From: Paragonimus westermani
Taxonomy: Eukaryota > Platyhelminthes > Trematoda > Plagiorchiida > Troglotrematidae
DNA length: 64,000 bases
NCBI GenBank assembly: GCA_008508345.1
Contig: QNGE01001030.1
Coordinates: 17,592 to 81,591, forward strand
Direction of reading: 5' to 3'
The position numbers and the translations under genes are program-made. Below the pieces are notes generated by a model. It was given only the letters and a program-made list of their open reading frames with translations, was not told the origin of the DNA and did no database searches. Positions 36,573-48,189 of the stretch are shown one piece after another (position 1 is the stretch's first letter; the number at the start of each line of letters is the position of its first letter).

Positions 36573-39200
36573 GTAACACAAAACATGCTGAAATCAAGCG
36601 ATTTAACATTTATTGGAGTTAATAGAAAAAAAGCTTCACTTCAGTACCCTAATGTATAACTATTACGGAAAATCTCTAACTGTGATTGGAGGAATCTAAC
36701 TGATGAAACTCGTGAGTGAACAGTACGAGGTTTGAAAAAGTGCACAGGGACTTCCATGAATACATTCAAACAGATGAGTTAGTAAGACACCACTAGAATA
36801 TAGCATGAACAGACGCGCGAACTCCATGAAAACCTCTGTTGATACTCTAGTATATGGCGACATATTTCATTTGCAACTTCCAAATAGTAATACAAAGAGC
36901 AATAAAGCTCTGTCGTTCCTCAAGTCAACTCAATACCGGGGGACCCAGATAGAGAAATGTTAGGCTCCTAACGGATCGGAAATAAGAAGCAAATTAGAAC
37001 GCTTACAGACGGCGAGAGCTGTACTGGCTGAACCATTGAGGTACATGAAGAACCTGAAAAATTCTCACTGGAACAAGGTTACTCGACGTTATTACCGTGT
37101 CATATACAAAACATCACAGGATTCAACGAGCGAATGCTAGAGAGGCAATTGTTATTATTCACATTTTCACTAGTGACAGAATTGAAGTCAGAAAGACCCA
37201 AACTCTGGTGGGTTGGGACAAAAATTCTATCGTTTGCCCGGTAGATAATTGTGAAGAACACTAAGGCATTCTGAACTGAATTTGCTTCAAATCAACTGAG
37301 TAACCTTGTTCGTAATTGTTCACAACAGTCAAGATCAATTCGAGGGCTAGCCTGGTGTACTGCAATGGTTGAGTTGTTGTGCTCCATGATTTTGATTACC
37401 AGATTATATCAGCGGTCAATAGATTAGAATTGTCAGTTTCGAGGTGTGAATGCAGTACACACTGTAATGCATACGGAACTTTTTCTGGTTCCTGAGTGTG
37501 AAATGAGTAGCAGGAAAAATGTTCACAAATGTGCATAAAATTGGACGTGATTTGTTTTAATACGTCAATACACGCTATGGTGAAATTTGGCCGAATGCGC
37601 ACTTGCCGCATGTGGATTTAGTGTGTGGCTAACTGCGGTCAAGTTAGTAGACTTTGAATTGTAAAAACCAGGAAGGTGTCGATAAATTCCTTACGTTTAG
37701 GCAGCAACGAGATCAGATGAAAATATGGTGGTGTGGGAAATATACTAAAATTGAGCCAATTACAAAAATAAAACATTGCCCAGTTTGTAATTTACATGTA
37801 AACTTCTTGGATTCACTTTGATTGTTTCCGCGATCAAAATTTCTGTTCAACGTTAAACTAGTATCCCAAGTAGACTCAAAATCCCGATACTTGCAGAACA
37901 CAGACGACCTCTTCGAAATTTGTACCGAAACGTTAACAGATATTTTTATGAAACAAAGTTACCGAATGCTTGTTTTTATATCCTAGCTTTCAGAAAGAAA
38001 TGAACTATGTAGTGCTCAGTGGGAGGAGGAATCAAAGATAAGTCGATCAGTTGTAAAACCGATGTGAACAATTTGGTGGTGCTTTGTCAACCACGCGCAA
38101 AATGTCACGGTAATTTTGGATATAAAATCGAACGTCGAATAACGTGAGATATTGTTAGACATGAAACGACAAATTTTCGTGGTAGAACATGTGAACTGCG
38201 TGCAAAAAAATATCTCTTAACGGCGCTTTTGAGAATCAAACTCAGCTTTCTTGAAGATAACAAAATAAATGGCCTGAATTAAGGTTTTTTTTAGGTGTGC
38301 TTGCAGACGTATCTTTCCATCTCTGCTATGGATTGGGTTACGTACCGTTTTGTTTGTCTCTACGTGACAACTGGTAGCGTAGCGTGGATTTTGCCGAAGA
38401 CGCGTATATTATTGCGTAGTTACTGGGGGTGAAAGGTTCGTGAAGGTGACTGTTAGTTCCCGAAATTTGTTCTTCTCGCTGACACTGGCATGAAGCTTGA
38501 GATAAATGTACGATTCACTATTCAGCAGAAGGTTTGTGTCGTACACAACTCTGAGCACTCCACTATCAAAGCTGGTCAACTATTCACACAAACCTTTGAT
38601 GCTTTGCCACGAAAAAAATGTGACATACATTATTGAAACTTACATCTCAGAGTAAACCAGTGGTATGTAAACAACCAAAGTTTGGCTTTCCTTCACGGTT
38701 AGACCCCTTCTTTGTAACACATGTGACTTTAACTCGAAAGTATCTCTAATGCATTCAACTTAACAGCTCATCCACATTTTAGAACGGAAATAAAAACCTG
38801 CCTTTCTTATCTTAAGAAAAATATGGCATCCATCAATAATGTTTGGATATAAGTCGGTAAAGAAATTACACGGTTCATAAAAGTCAATTATCTAAAAAGG
38901 GGAACAGTACTGATTAAATTCATAAACAAATACAGATTGCTTCCTGGAAAATTTAGATGTCACGTAAAAATAGTCCTCATCCCAAGTCGTCCGTTGGCGG
39001 AGTTTTCTCAACAAAACTGAACTCTTGAGACGTGATTTAGTAACACTATGTTGCACAGCGAGCATATTACTGTACCTATAGGATTACATTACATTCGTAG
39101 TCAGCTCAAACTGAAATGAAACACTCAATTCTGAGGTGACGGACACATCAGTGGTGAGCTTTTAACTTCTAAATAATCGACCCCCTTACGTTACCGACAA
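36573..39200. other. Intron-like stretch
   Basis: AT-rich sequence with no retroelement signature, RNA gene or good open frame. If the neighbouring exon candidates belong to one gene, this is intron. Confidence 0.35.
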
Positions 39201-39355
39201 GCTGGAGTGAAAGTTTCTAAGCCACTTAATCTACCAGATCATCATGTATGCATATCTGATGGAAATGTGTTTCAGCCTATTCTAGTGATCGTTATGGTTA
39301 AGGTTACACGCCATCGGCGTGGATGTGGCGTTTTTTATCCATTTTTTCCAAACAG

Positions 39356-39606
39356 TTTTCTACATCTTGAGAACCATATTACCCAATTTTCCTCAGCCAC
39401 CAAAGAGATAAGAGACACAAACATAGGTCGTCATTTTCTAACAAACTGTGAACTTGTAAACCGTGTGATATTTACTGAAGAATGTTCTGAAAATTCAATA
39501 CCTATCAAGTTTTCATTAACATTTTCTGCTACCTTCTTCATAGCTTCACAAGTAAGTGTATCAGAAAGCCTCATTTTGAACTTATTTGCAGGTAATGCAC
39601 TGGTAG
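39356..39606 (+). CDS. Candidate last exons of a gene, with 40-base intron and poly(A) signal
   Basis: The acceptor TTTTTTATCCATTTTTTCCAAACAG leads into 196 bases (39356-39551) open in only one frame, phase 2 to 0, ending at an ideal donor TCACAA|GTAAGT. Forty bases later an acceptor ACTTATTTGCAG opens the next exon at 39592, which adds four codons and stops at TAG 39604-39606. AATAAA follows at 39676. The peptide begins FLHLENHITQFSSATKEI and has a hydrophobic patch near its end (SLTFSATFFIASQ). Introns of about 40 bases are known in schistosomes. The frame is also open upstream to about 39207, so the left edge is uncertain. Product unknown. Confidence 0.4.
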
Positions 39607-39675
39607 CAAAGTTCAGCTGCTGGAAGAAGTTCACCGTGAATGTGAGAACTTAGAATGAGAATTCTTCGAGTACCT

Positions 39676-39681
39676 AATAAA
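39676..39681 (+). promoter_or_regulatory. Possible poly(A) signal AATAAA
   Basis: AATAAA lies 70 bases after the stop codon of the exon candidate at 39592. AATAAA is common in AT-rich DNA, so its weight comes only from its position. Confidence 0.35.
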
Positions 39682-39699
39682 AAACTCTCCGATAGCAAG

Positions 39700-40948
39700 A
39701 CAATTTTTATAAAGGTTGCCCTAATTGTGACCGGCGTTTACCGAGAATACGTATTGTATTATAAATAGCAGGAGATTTGGTTGACGTGTGTCGAGCATCA
39801 CTCATAGATAATTGCAACCGCTGCATTTTGATAGAAATTCCAACCAATTTCTTCAGAAACCAAAAACACTATGTCCAAGTCTCGTTTTCTTTGAAGCTGG
39901 TCACTACTGCATGCCCTTGCCACGACCAAGACAAGAAATTTGGCTACACATTCAAGAGGAAGCCTTGTTGATAAAAGCAACTTCTGTCATATGATTGTTA
40001 ATCAGAACCCTTTCGATTCTGTTAGAGTTAATTTGAAAGATTTCTCTTGGTAGTAGCTCGACATTTGTGCGCTGGGCCGTAATCGTGCTTCCGTGAACAC
40101 AATGAATCGGAACGAGGGTAGTCCTAGTCAGAAAGGAGTGCGAAATTGTACTGAGAACACTACTCACAATCTTAAAAGCCTGAGGCTTTGGAGAAGACAG
40201 ATTTGTCTTGTTTTATATGATGCCACTGATAAAGTGCGTAAAATGATCTTTCTGCTGGTAATTGGACCGGATTATGGCAAGGTTACGTGTCACTTACGAG
40301 CCATAGCATTAGATAGTTTGCTGGAAGTTTTACTTGGAACTGAATATGCAAGTAACTATAGACGACATTCGGCTTATATGTAGAAACTGTAGTGATTTCA
40401 ACCTAATCTGAGAAGTATAAGGGATTACCAGTCGTAGGCCAAGTGTACTGTATATACGAGGTAACTCTCTGATATTAACTAACATCCGGTACACTGTTGA
40501 ACAAGACCGATCCCGGAAACAAGTGACTACAAGAAGAGATGAAGCCAAAAATTGAATTAGCACATGACCTCAATAGATTTGAACGTGCGACTAGAGCACA
40601 AGAACTGGTTTCGATGCTTGAAAGGGACGAGTTTGATCGAACAATCAGTGCACTGTTGAGGGATAACCATAATTCAAGTTTTGAAGTAGATATTCGTTGT
40701 CTGCTGTTTACAACGTCGACTGTCAAATTTTGGGTGAGTTCGGTGACGAAGACGCAATAAGAGTGTTTTGTCACCCTGACGGATTTGGTTTTCTAGCAAA
40801 TCTGAATGTAAAGTGGGTAACCGTTTGTTGTAATCTGACTGGTCCGGAACATCATACTGTGCATTTTAAAAACGGCTGGATCCCATTAGAGAATTATTAC
40901 AATTGTACTAACATTACAGAAATACCCTAGTCTTAGGACAATGGTGAC
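39700..40948. other. Sequence upstream of the solo LTR, unrecognised
   Basis: Open frames at 40093-40383, 40539-40760 and 40697-40930 lie directly before the gypsy LTR at 40949 and in its orientation, so they could be the decayed 3' end of that element. Peptides such as RFERATRAQELVSMLERDE show no gypsy Pol motif that I can identify, and no polypurine tract precedes the LTR. Confidence 0.3.
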
Positions 40949-41300
40949 TGTAAATGGATTAGATTGGACAACGCATCGATACGAAGTCAACCACTGATTC
41001 AAAGAAGACTACGTTAAATCACTGTCGACAACGCGTACAGACTGGTTTGTCAGCGGGGGTCCAGTCAGGATGGCACACTGCTCCAGCATCAAATTTTGTT
41101 ATAACGAGCACACAAGTTAAACAAGTTGTTTAAGTGCGTCACGCGGTAAAACAAACGAGCTACAAGCGGAGTCAGGCCGACCAATGGGAAAGCTAAAGCA
41201 TCAGCACCAATTTTAATCCTTCATTTTACTGATGCATGTTGTTTATAAAGTAATCAATAGAAACTCAATAAACTGATGTTTGCTTTGTGCCACGAAGACT
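40949..41300 (+). repeat. LTR-like repeat of a gypsy element, plus copy
   Basis: Starts with TGTAAATGGATTAGATTGGA and is homologous to the reverse complement of 1575-1999. Shared blocks are CGCATCGATACGAAGTCAAC, TTTTGTTATAACGAGCAC, CAAGTTGTTTAAGTGCGTCA and an AATAAACTGATGTTTGC near the end. The AATAAA sits where an LTR has its own poly(A) signal. No internal gypsy domains were found beside it, so it may be a solo LTR. The right edge is unclear, and homology fades after about 41310. Confidence 0.65.
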
Positions 41301-41309
41301 GACTTTCGC

Positions 41310-44160
41310 TTTCGTTCCGGAGGGTAGCGATTCGCCACAGCGACCACATCGTTGCAGTTGATTTCTGATAGACAGTAACGATGACGTGAACGCTTCAGAC
41401 GTCACATATCTTTAATTTTGTGAAATAATCATGACGGCTTGTTTTAATACATGCCTGTATAGGATCTTGTTGGCTGTAGTGACGTTCATACTCTTCCTAG
41501 TTTTTGCGCTTCGTTTTTTTCTCCCTTCAAATTACTGAACACACATATTGACCAGCAATCTCGGATGTAGCTTCGATATGTGTGAGTCCTAGGATATCCG
41601 GCTATTTGCAGTTAGTTGCTTAGTATTTCGAAACAACCTGACCGCAATTTATACCACTCCATTTCTTAATAAGCAACACAGAAAGTTCATTATTTCACAG
41701 ACCAACTATAACCTGTACGAAAGGAAGCCGAACCAGTTTAGAAAAGTAACTCACATACCGTTCTTTAACTTCGTCGACAGCGACTTGGTAATTTAGGATC
41801 TAAATGTCTGAAACATTATTTTAACAATCACTCACAAACCGCAGATTTGGTTCTGCGCTTTTCATTGGGCCGAGTTTTCCTCAGTTGGCACAGCAGGTTA
41901 TCGACCACTGTGCCGATTGTAACCTGGATCGGCTGTTTGCAAAATTGTTTTGCCAGCTATGTTTTCAGTGGAAGTGGGTGTGAATGCAACTATTCAGCTG
42001 GCAATCTTGTAATAATTTAGTCCTACCACTGGTTGCCTGTTTGACCCTCTTCATGCTTTGGTATCGTGGAGAAACCCTTGTACAAATTATATTAAATTTC
42101 TATCGTACACTTGTCACGTGGATCAGTGCAAAGGATGAGGACTCACTAACGATTGCTTGGAGATCAGACAAGCTATGAAGATACTCTTTATAGTTTTCAT
42201 TTTTGACTAACAAAATCAAATGTTACTTTCGTTGGGCAGCAGATTATTAAATCAAGCAGTTTTTAAAAGTTAAATTAGGTAAATCGTGGTAGCTTTTTTG
42301 ACCAACCAATCTCAGAAAATAACTCTCCAACCACCTTGCAAATTGGCGTTGCTTTTTGAAACAGTAAGTTTGTTTCTAATTTTTTTAATCTGGCATTTTG
42401 TATACATTTAACTCTCAGATTTTCTGTCGAGTTTGATAGTCCGTATATATACATAACCATCATTCCTAACCTGATAAACTCTTTATTGGTCTCCTTCTCA
42501 AAAAGACTTTCATTCCATCCACACTTTTCTGTCTAATGTTACATCTAAACTTTACCCTCCGCAACTTTCGACTCTGACCTTTCATATTTGAGTCGAACTC
42601 TTTGCCAAAGATAAACGTACTTGATTATTAATTGGATTTCCTCTCAGTTACAACGTTACGAAAGATATATTACGGAAAATGTGCACAGCAATTTTCCAGC
42701 ACACAATTCTTAACCACATAAAAGTCACTTTAACATAGGTAATATAGACGGTTACCGCATATAATTCTCTGGACTCACACGAATGGTTTCTTGACAGCTG
42801 CCAGTCATCAGATATACGTGTCGTATAAGTAACAGCCACACGTCGTACTAACTGAATAGACGTTAAACCTGCGAATTGATTTTGCCAGGTGACTTGGAGA
42901 TACCAACCGCGAAGTAGATTATAAACTTTTGAAGACTATAATCCAACAACTTCACCTTGCTTATATTACTGCAGATCTTAAGATACGAAGGATTTTTGGG
43001 ATAAATTGAATTTCTGCACAGTTTCTTGAAGAGGTGTTTCCTATCTGGCCCAATTTGTCCGATTTACACTAGAAAACTATAATAAAATACACTTTATAGT
43101 ATATGTAACGTGACTGTTAGATTGTAGGGCACACGTTCAACAATCATCGAGGACCGTTGCTGATATGCGTTAACAGTGATTGGATCGGTTTTATGCTCCT
43201 GGTTAACTTTGACCAATAAAAGTGAACTACTCATGTGACCTTAATTGGTGAAACATTGCGTTATTAAATATTCAGTTATACTAAGATATCAAAGGCAGAT
43301 TTCATAATTAAAAAAGGCACTCAGATCGGAAAACCGTCAACAGTTCTATCTCCGGAACTGGGAATTTAGAACCTTCATATGCGTGACTGGCAAACTCTGA
43401 ACGTATTACTGTTATATCCAATTGCAAAAAATTCCCGCCCGTGTTTGCTGATTATTTTAAAGAACAGCTACGCGTTGATTGTAACATGATGTCTTCCTCC
43501 GAAAGCCTGAAAACATGAAAACACCAAAAGATCAAGTGTAGTTACGTGAAATTTGTTCACCAAGATGAACAGGCTGTGTGAATATTGATTTTTGCGCCTG
43601 AGTATTAGAACACCAGAGGCTGACTTTACTGGAGTAGGTGTGTGTATCATGTCTAGGTTCAGGTGTAAATCAATGCGGAGTCACAATATATTAATTGCCG
43701 GAGAACTTCAGGCCTATCAGGAGAAAACTGGACTAGAAATATATCACCATGAATGAACAATCGTGCACTAGTAAGAAAACTAACACTGTGTGACATTATT
43801 CTATTGTTTTGAAAGAATATTGTTTGCATGGAACGCCTTTACGCGTAATTAGTAGAAATGGCTTAAATATGTAAAATTATGTGCGTTTTAATGATCCTTT
43901 TAGAGCTACATAATATATTTTTTTCAAGACCCAAATTTACTGAATCACTTTGGTGAGATTATACAGAGTACTGATATTTCGAACTGCTGTACACTTGTAC
44001 TTCTTAGCTTCAGAGAAAAGGGCTAATGGTGGTGGACACAAATTTTCAAACAGTTGCCACTTTAAACTTGGCACTGCAGATCTTATAGTGACTGATTTCC
44101 TTGTAACAACTTCGTAAAATTGCTTATATGTAGTCGGGAGTTTGGTTTACTTTCAAGTTG
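41310..44160. other. Stretch with one short exon candidate
   Basis: Mostly featureless AT-rich DNA. At 41701-41745 an acceptor CATTATTTCACAG and a donor AGAAAA|GTAACT enclose 15 codons (TNYNLYERKPNQFRK, phase 0 to 0). A competing minus-strand reading (about 41761-41805, donor TAT|GTGAGT) partly balances it. At about 44004-44115 a further acceptor (GTACTTCTTAG) precedes an open frame without a convincing donor. Confidence 0.3.
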
Positions 44161-44173
44161 AACATCAATCGAA

Positions 44174-44400
44174 TTTGATCACAGCCTCCGCATTCAGATA
44201 GACTTTCCAACCAGCCTGTTTCGAAAACAAGCACTAGACTCGAGTTTTGCTCTCAATAGTGCTTGCCAGTAGTGCATATCCTTGCCACGGCCGGGATTTG
44301 AACTTCGGCCATTCCAGTCATGAGACAACCGTGTTGACCTCCGCGCCATTGGCCTCACATTAGGCACAACCGAATTATCATATGCGGAGGTTGCGATCGA
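44174..44400 (-). repeat. tRNA-derived SINE, copy 2 (minus orientation)
   Basis: Homologous to 28437-28655. On the minus strand the A box lies at about 44333-44352 (CCAATGGCGCGGAGGTCAAC) and the B box at about 44293-44303 (GTTCAAATCCC), a good match to the tRNA B box. Behind it, TTGAGAGCAAAAC and GTTTTCGAAAC (within 44215-44259) can pair as a stem ending in GAAAC, and CCGGCC before them can pair with GGCTGG after them, the layout of a hammerhead. The outermost 17 bases (44177-44193 and 44382-44398) are complementary at 16 positions counting G-U, so a transcript could close on itself. Confidence 0.75.
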
Positions 44401-45439
44401 ATGCGAATGATGTTCAACTTGAAGACTTTGTAATAGTCGGTAGTTTGTTGTCAGTGGTTTTTGCATTACCGTATCACGAAAAAAGTTTCATCATTGTTCA
44501 TTTTGAACACGGAATATCATCTATTAGCCGTGACAGTCCCCTCAGAATGCCTTCGATGCCTAATCTAGACACTTTTTCTTGGGTATCAACGGTTGTGTGG
44601 TACTATGAGCAAATCACCCCTCTGAGTCCGGTGACTGACTGACCAGGCCACCCCTAGTGCATTCCGTGTGACTTGGATAATTTGTACCTAGTGAACATGA
44701 CAGAATGTGTCAGGTGTAGTTGAACTGGATAGTTCGGTATATCGCTGGAAACCTTGACGATGAATTATGGGCGAAAGTAGATTACCGCGTTAAATGATCA
44801 TCCTCAGATGCTCTAAATTTTTCAGATTAATTGTAACTAGTGATTCGGATGCACGATAAATTGTCTCAGGAGTAGAGAGTCAACACTCATCAATTTTCAT
44901 CCATCAACAGTGAGCTGAAGTGTTAATCCAATTAAACACAAATGCCTAACCCTGTCACTGTATGACTTTTTAGTAGCTGACTTTTAAACATACAACCCAG
45001 GGTGACGTCAGTGTTTTGTAACTAATTGTACTAGAGTAACGGAAAGAAATTCAGCTATCCGCAAAGAATTGGTCCTCATCCTATATCCTGATCGATCCAA
45101 CGGAACAACTGAAACCGATCAATTCATACCCAGTTCCCAGTTGCCCCAGTGAAAAGGTAATCAGGATGGTGAAAACTAAACTTTTCCTGCAAATGACAAG
45201 TATGGTGGAATAGCTACAGGGATAGACCAAAACACACTGCAGAATTATTGTATGTACGGATCTTCAGCCAGAATCTTACAGCCTGCCTAGAATGTGATGT
45301 TGCACTGGAACTTAAAACATGAAACGTATTACAGATCCAATGGGCTAGTTGGTCTATTGTGAACTAAGCCATTACAATCTTTTTTCACTTCAGTGCTCAT
45401 TGTTAATTAGGATGGTAGGTCAGATGAGATTTAGGGGCA

Positions 45440-45545
45440 ATCCAGTTGCAAAAAATCCGCATTCTGACTAAATTCGAACCAGTCACGAAAACAGCACGCC
45501 AAGACGCGGCAAATGTATTACCACTTGAGTTTCGAAGCTATGTCG
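45440..45545 (-). repeat. Possible degraded tRNA-like SINE
   Basis: The minus strand reads GACTGGTTCGAATTTAGTC around 45470-45490, a good pol III B box, and CAAGTGGTAATACATTTG about 45 bases upstream as a weak A box. No other copy in the window was found, so this is a single-site guess. Confidence 0.3.
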
Positions 45546-45629
45546 AAAGCTCGGAACTTTCACATTATCAAAAATTTTCTAAAAGATCAAAAGTGATGGT
45601 GTTAAAATTAGGACAGTAACATTACACAG

Positions 45630-45740
45630 GCTTCATTAGAACACGTTACAAGACAAGTCATGTTCCTGAAAGGATCGTCAACGTGCGACACTAATGGCGA
45701 ATGCCAGACTCCAATCCACTGGGCAGACTTGGACCAGATG
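45630..45740 (+). CDS. Candidate internal exon, 37 codons, unknown protein
   Basis: An acceptor (GTAACATTACACAG) and a strong donor (CCAGATG|GTGAGTGA) enclose 111 bases open in phase 0 to 0. The peptide begins ASLEHVTRQVMFLKG and contains a CDTNGEC segment, reminiscent of a small cysteine-containing loop but not enough to name a domain. Both other frames have stops. The minus strand is also open over this interval (45608-45868). It is in compatible phase with the candidates at 41701-41745 and 47901-48018, so these could be successive exons of one gene with introns of several kilobases. Confidence 0.4.
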
Positions 45741-47022
45741 GTGAGTGAATTGTATGTCACACGATCAGAGTCAAGAGCTTGCTTAGCTGGGTTGGTTAAA
45801 ATTGGTCTGGTAACAAGACGTCTGTAAGGACTGAACAAACATCTTGTCCGAATATGTTGTGGTAGCACAATCTAATTGCAATCGATTTGGTACTTTCCAG
45901 ACTGTCATGTTGAATGATGACAATTCTGTAAATAAGTCGAAAGGATTTGACAAAGTCTAAGCAATGACTGCCGTCAGCATAGTTTGCAAAAACGGCGCTA
46001 GTAACTGTATCGAATCAACTAATTTCGGTGCAATTTAGCTAACGTTCTTGATTGTTTCCAAATTGCCTGACTAGTTGGTTTTATAACAACAATTATGTCA
46101 ACATATTGGTGGTTCATCTAAGAGCATTGATTGGACGGCTCAAGATGTGATTCAAGCTTACTCAGGTTGGTAGCCAATTCAAAGATTTCACGATTTTTTG
46201 ATGGAACTCTTGTAAGTATGTTGAGATGAAAGAGAATTATGGGGAGGCAACTGTTCATGGAAATCACTGCCAATAATTGTACGTTACTGTTGCTATCTGC
46301 CTCAAACTGGCTGACAAAGGCTCGTAATGCTATACTTGTTTGCCACCCCAAAGTTTATTACAAATTGTACACATTCAAAATGACATACGCGTGTGTCATT
46401 TCTAAGCAAAAAAATTGATATGGTTTATATACCCAGCAGTTGAATTGTTTTAATATCTGGGGATAGCTGATAAGACAACTGTGAAGGTATGTGAACCAAT
46501 AGCGCATTTGCAGGACCCGTCTTCATCTTAAGGTCGTTATGAAATGTACTTTCTGATTATCTCGTAAGGTTAGATATCACCGTTTGCTTGAAAAACAATT
46601 AATGATTAATTAGTTGGGCAAGCAGTTTCAATACTTAATCTGATTCTCTAGAATAAATGTTTATGAGCAAATATGGGTGATATAAATTGGATGTGTGTAT
46701 TGGTCAAAGTTTTAACCTACCAATGTAACAAGCACCTAATGCTGAAGTTAATTTACACATTCCAAAGTTTTAATCGCTTATCTAACGTAGTTATCAATCC
46801 GAGATTCAGAATTATAACCAATATTCTCTGTGTAACTGCAGCTATGTTCCGGTTTATTCAGAAATTTGTTGTTCAGCTCCTAGCTTTGGACATATATATG
46901 CAAAATGTTATAAGTTTACACTAGCGGTTTTTTTAACTAATTTCAATTTATGTCCTCTCTTACCCGCATGTGAAGTGTGGTGTCCTCGTGCATAGAAGAA
47001 TTGTTTAAGTAGTAAACATTAG

Positions 47023-47199
47023 TCTACCCCAATCAACAATAATGATGGCAACGCTGTCGATGGTGAACATGAGTGTATTGAAGAAGAAAATAGCAATCAG
47101 CATGATGGCGATGATTCCGATCATGATCACGATAACAACAGTAATGTAGAAATTAATCATGATGACTGCTGTCGACGATATTTACAACCATATTACTGA
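47023..47199 (+). other. GAT-rich tract encoding an acidic low-complexity peptide
   Basis: Imperfect repetition of GAT/AAT-type triplets in one frame, giving a peptide rich in Asp, Asn, His and Glu (for example QHDGDDSDHDHDNNSN). The frame runs from a TAG at 47020 to a TGA near 47197. It may be a cryptic microsatellite or an exon of a low-complexity protein; an acceptor-like AAACATTAG precedes it. There is no clear donor. Confidence 0.4.
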
Positions 47200-47900
47200 T
47201 CGACTCTGATGCGACTAATGACAACGATAGTGAACTGATATGCACTCATGACATGCATCAAATTGACTCATTACAAGCGTTCTAATATTCCTCCGTATTG
47301 ATTAGTCACTGGTTCCACATATCACGTCATAATTTTGATAACGATAATAATTAGTGAGCGCATGGTATCAAAACTCTGCTGGTCAATAGCCGAACACCCC
47401 TCCTACCGTATTTATGAGAAGCGAGGTCAGTTCGTTTCAGGCGGCATACATTGTTTGACCTACACCGGCAAAGTCTGGGACTTGCAATAGAGCACGAAGG
47501 GCAGTCGGTACTTACTTTTTCAGATCCTGTCATAACCAGTACTAATTCAACCGCCAGGTTATGTCAATAATTATAGAGATTTTTCCATGAAAACCTCCGA
47601 GAAGACTAGAAAACAATCTGTACAACAAGGCAAGCTTGCAATTCAAGGTCAACCACGCGATGCATTCTTGCGAAGTGCTGGCCATATATAAACAAAAATG
47701 TGTAGAGTAAAACTGAAGTAGCAGATCACCATTATACACCTAGCTGATACAACCGGACAATTGATGAATATCACACTCTCTTAATTCTACTACTGGCTGA
47801 GTTGGAAATAAGTTAACGTCACCAGCATGGAAATATAAATAACCAAGTAACTTTACGGCCATCACAGATGTTTTCGTATTTCTCTCCACATATCCAATAG

Positions 47901-48018
47901 CCAGATAGTACAATACTCAAAACACCAAAGTGGATTATCAAGATTTCAAACCTTCAAGAGCGAGTAGACCTGCTTACTTGCGGTTTGTACATTGGTATTA
48001 ACCGCTCCACTTATCCGG
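47901..48018 (+). CDS. Candidate internal exon, 118 bases, unknown protein
   Basis: The acceptor TTTCTCTCCACATATCCAATAG precedes a frame open from the first base, phase 0 to 1, to a donor TCCGG|GTAACA. The peptide contains LKTPKWIIKISNLQERVDLL and then TCGLYIGINRS. The frame stays open past the donor to 48179, so the right edge is a guess. The protein is not recognised. Phase fits the candidate at 45630-45740 upstream. Confidence 0.35.
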
Positions 48019-48189
48019 GTAACAAGATGTGGTTCCATAAAATGACGATGAAGAGACTAATCAATCCGCTCAGAGATATCATGTTACCGCGTTATCAACC
48101 TGAGATCCTAAATCTGTTTTTTTTTTATGAAGGAGTTTGGTTTAGCTTGAAGCACAGCGGCCTTAGCGAATCCCAATGAGGTTATTCGT

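Noticed and set aside
36690..36720. CTGATGAAACTCGTGAGTGAAC as a hammerhead core
   Set aside because: The stem would have a two-base loop, the GAAA is incomplete, and there is no tRNA-like head or Penelope end next to it. A similar word at 35938 also lacks GAAA.
41701..41805. Overlapping exon readings on both strands
   Set aside because: Both are short, and they show how easily splice-bounded open segments arise here. I kept only a mention of the plus-strand reading.
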